Origin: Cyclobacteriaceae bacterium
GTDB taxonomy: Bacteria; Bacteroidota; Bacteroidia; Cytophagales; Cyclobacteriaceae
Assembly: GCA_025363495.1 (NCBI GenBank)
Contig: JANYDR010000312.1
Location: forward strand, 1-14,250
Direction of reading: 5' to 3'
DNA: 14,250 nt
The position numbers and the translations under genes are program-made. Below, piece by piece: positions 13,105-14,250 of the stretch (the first letter of the stretch is position 1; each line of letters opens with the position of its first letter). The notes under the pieces were generated by a model, which did no database searches, was not told the DNA's origin, and saw nothing but the letters and a program-made list of their open reading frames with translations.

Positions 13105-14130
13105 ATGAAGCAAATTAAAACTGTCCTTATTGGGCTTGGCACGGTAAACGTTGGTGTCCTTACTATTCTCAAGGCAAATAAAGAGAGGATCGCAATAGAT
13201 TATGCGCTTGACTTTGTCATTGTTGGCGTGGCAGATTCTTCCGGTATCGCGATTAACTCCAATGGATTTGATTATCACGAGTTGATTGAATTTAAAAAAT
13301 TAAAGAAACGGGTTCTGGAACTTCCAAGTTATCTTCCAGGAGTATCAACTGAGGATATTACTAATCATGTGGAGGCGGAGTTGTTGATTGAAAGTTCTGC
13401 TGGTAATCTTAAAACCGGTAATCCAGGACTACAGGTGACGAGGCAAGCCTTAAGAAAAGGCTGGTCTGTAGTATTGGCAAACAAAGTTCCGCTCGTATTT
13501 GCGTTTGATGAGCTTCATCAACTTTCAAGAGAGTATGGAGGAAGTCTTTCATTTAGTGCCACCGTTTGCGGTGGTCTTCCCGTTATCAATGTGCTACAAA
13601 GGGATTTAAAATTAGCCAGACTAAAAAATTTCAAAGGAATATTAAATGCAACCACAAACTATATTCTTAATGAAATTGATAACGGAGGAACACGTGAAGA
13701 TGCCATTCGTGAAGCGCAGCGACTTGGTGCCGCTGAAGCTGATCCATCTTATGATGTGAATGGTCATGATACGGCAAACAAACTTTTTATAATAATGAAG
13801 GCCTTTACAGATTTTTCAGGCCTTATTTCTGACATCCCTGTCACAGGAATTCAGCATATTGAAGTGAATGATATTAAAATCGCAAAGCAAAAGGGAATGA
13901 CCATCAAGCTTATAGCCCTCGCAGAAAAAGACAATCATCAATGGAAACTGTCTGTAAAGCCGATGGAGGTGAAAAAAAATTCTTTTCTTGGCACCTGCAA
14001 TGGCTGGGAAATGGGCATTGAGTTACAGACAGACCTCTACGAAAGTATAGCAATGAAGAATTATGAGGCTGACCCTGTAGGAACTTCCGCTGCTGTTATC
14101 CGCGATGCCATGCTGATGGTATGTAGATAG
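13105..14130 (+). CDS. Homoserine-dehydrogenase-like oxidoreductase
   Basis: A 341-residue NAD(P)-dependent enzyme of the homoserine dehydrogenase family, which interconverts aspartate semialdehyde and homoserine. The Rossmann start is VLIGLGTVNVGV (7-18), with Asn15 where the family usually has Gly. Lys127 is in LANKVPL. The catalytic core has FKGILNATTNYIL (176-188) for the usual GILNGTTNYIL, then AQRLGAAEADPSYDVNGHDTANK (204-226), holding the family's Glu211, Asp222 and Lys226. The closing DPVGTSAAVIRDAM mirrors the final 'GAGa.pTAsaVv.D' helix. There is no ACT domain and no aspartate-kinase fusion. The changes (GTVN, GILNA, HDTANK for DAAHK) suggest a divergent member, perhaps with another substrate. 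Coupled to a Rieske oxygenase 9 bases upstream rather than to threonine genes, it may serve a specialised pathway (inference). Confidence 0.9.
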   Translation: MKQIKTVLIGLGTVNVGVLTILKANKERIAIDYALDFVIVGVADSSGIAINSNGFDYHELIEFKKLKKRVLELPSYLPGVSTEDITNHVEAELLIESSAGNLKTGNPGLQVTRQALRKGWSVVLANKVPLVFAFDELHQLSREYGGSLSFSATVCGGLPVINVLQRDLKLARLKNFKGILNATTNYILNEIDNGGTREDAIREAQRLGAAEADPSYDVNGHDTANKLFIIMKAFTDFSGLISDIPVTGIQHIEVNDIKIAKQKGMTIKLIALAEKDNHQWKLSVKPMEVKKNSFLGTCNGWEMGIELQTDLYESIAMKNYEADPVGTSAAVIRDAMLMVCR

Positions 14131-14182
14131 CTAATTAGTCGTCCCTTAAAAAGCTGAACGGATAAAGATTAATGGGAATAAG

Positions 14183-14250
14183 ATGAGTTTTGGGTTGGTA
14201 AAATCTGCAAGAAAGTGGAGTTTTATATGGAAAACCTTGCATATTTTTTA
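14183..14250 (+). CDS. Possible 5' end of a further gene, cut by window edge
   Basis: ATG at 14183 after GGGAATAAG (weak Shine-Dalgarno-like text) opens a frame with no stop to the right edge: MSFGLVKSARKWSFIWKTLH followed by IF. The stretch is basic and aromatic, as at the start of a membrane-associated protein. It lies 52 bases after the homoserine-dehydrogenase-like gene on the same strand, so it could be the third gene of that operon. Only 22 codons are visible and no family can be named. Confidence 0.4.
   Translation, partial: MSFGLVKSARKWSFIWKTLHIF

Overview
The window is ordinary-density bacterial chromosome, A+T-rich, and looks like a member of the Bacteroidota, most likely Cytophagales or a relative (inference). 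The reasons are: weak or absent Shine-Dalgarno sequences, a DUF2141 secreted protein, a short basic DUF6496-type protein, a secreted SH3b protein ending its signal peptide in SAQ, a sensor-less LytS/NarL-type histidine kinase with a LuxR-type regulator, and degraded intergenic 'GCCACG...GATTTTCACGGAT...ATCCGTGTCATC' repeats. No rRNA, tRNA, CRISPR, insertion sequence or phage gene was seen.

Region 1 (1-3235) is a signalling island. Two paralogous multi-pass membrane proteins (2-604, cut by the left edge, and 1117-1770) flank a small soluble protein of unknown function (761-1093). The second membrane gene overlaps a histidine kinase with one membrane anchor and no sensor domain (1737-2534), which in turn overlaps its LuxR-family response regulator (2527-3180). 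My reading is that the membrane proteins, perhaps with the small protein, supply the sensing that the kinase lacks. An unusual three-part inverted/direct repeat closes the cluster.

Region 2 (3424-6322) starts with a stand-alone pseudo-receiver domain whose phosphorylation residues are replaced (3424-3768). It is followed 9 bases later by a divergent protein that I read as related to M19 renal-dipeptidase/amidohydrolase TIM barrels with altered metal ligands (3778-5334), then a strong hairpin terminator, then a cytoplasmic-looking papain-family cysteine protease (5528-6322).

Region 3 (6377-11036) holds a polytopic membrane protein fused to a patatin phospholipase domain, a small membrane protein, a secreted DUF2141 protein, a convergent secreted SH3b protein, a 19-codon remnant resembling the start of a DUF1330 protein, a 69-residue protein behind a perfect inverted repeat, and a DUF6496-type basic protein.

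Region 4 (11099-12117) is a Spy/CpxP-like periplasmic protein with a good terminator, set between two related degenerate intergenic repeats and a long imperfect inverted repeat. Region 5 (12118-14250) is a probable operon of a Rieske non-heme iron oxygenase and a homoserine-dehydrogenase-like enzyme, with the possible start of a third gene at the right edge. The pairing is unusual and may belong to a small specialised pathway.
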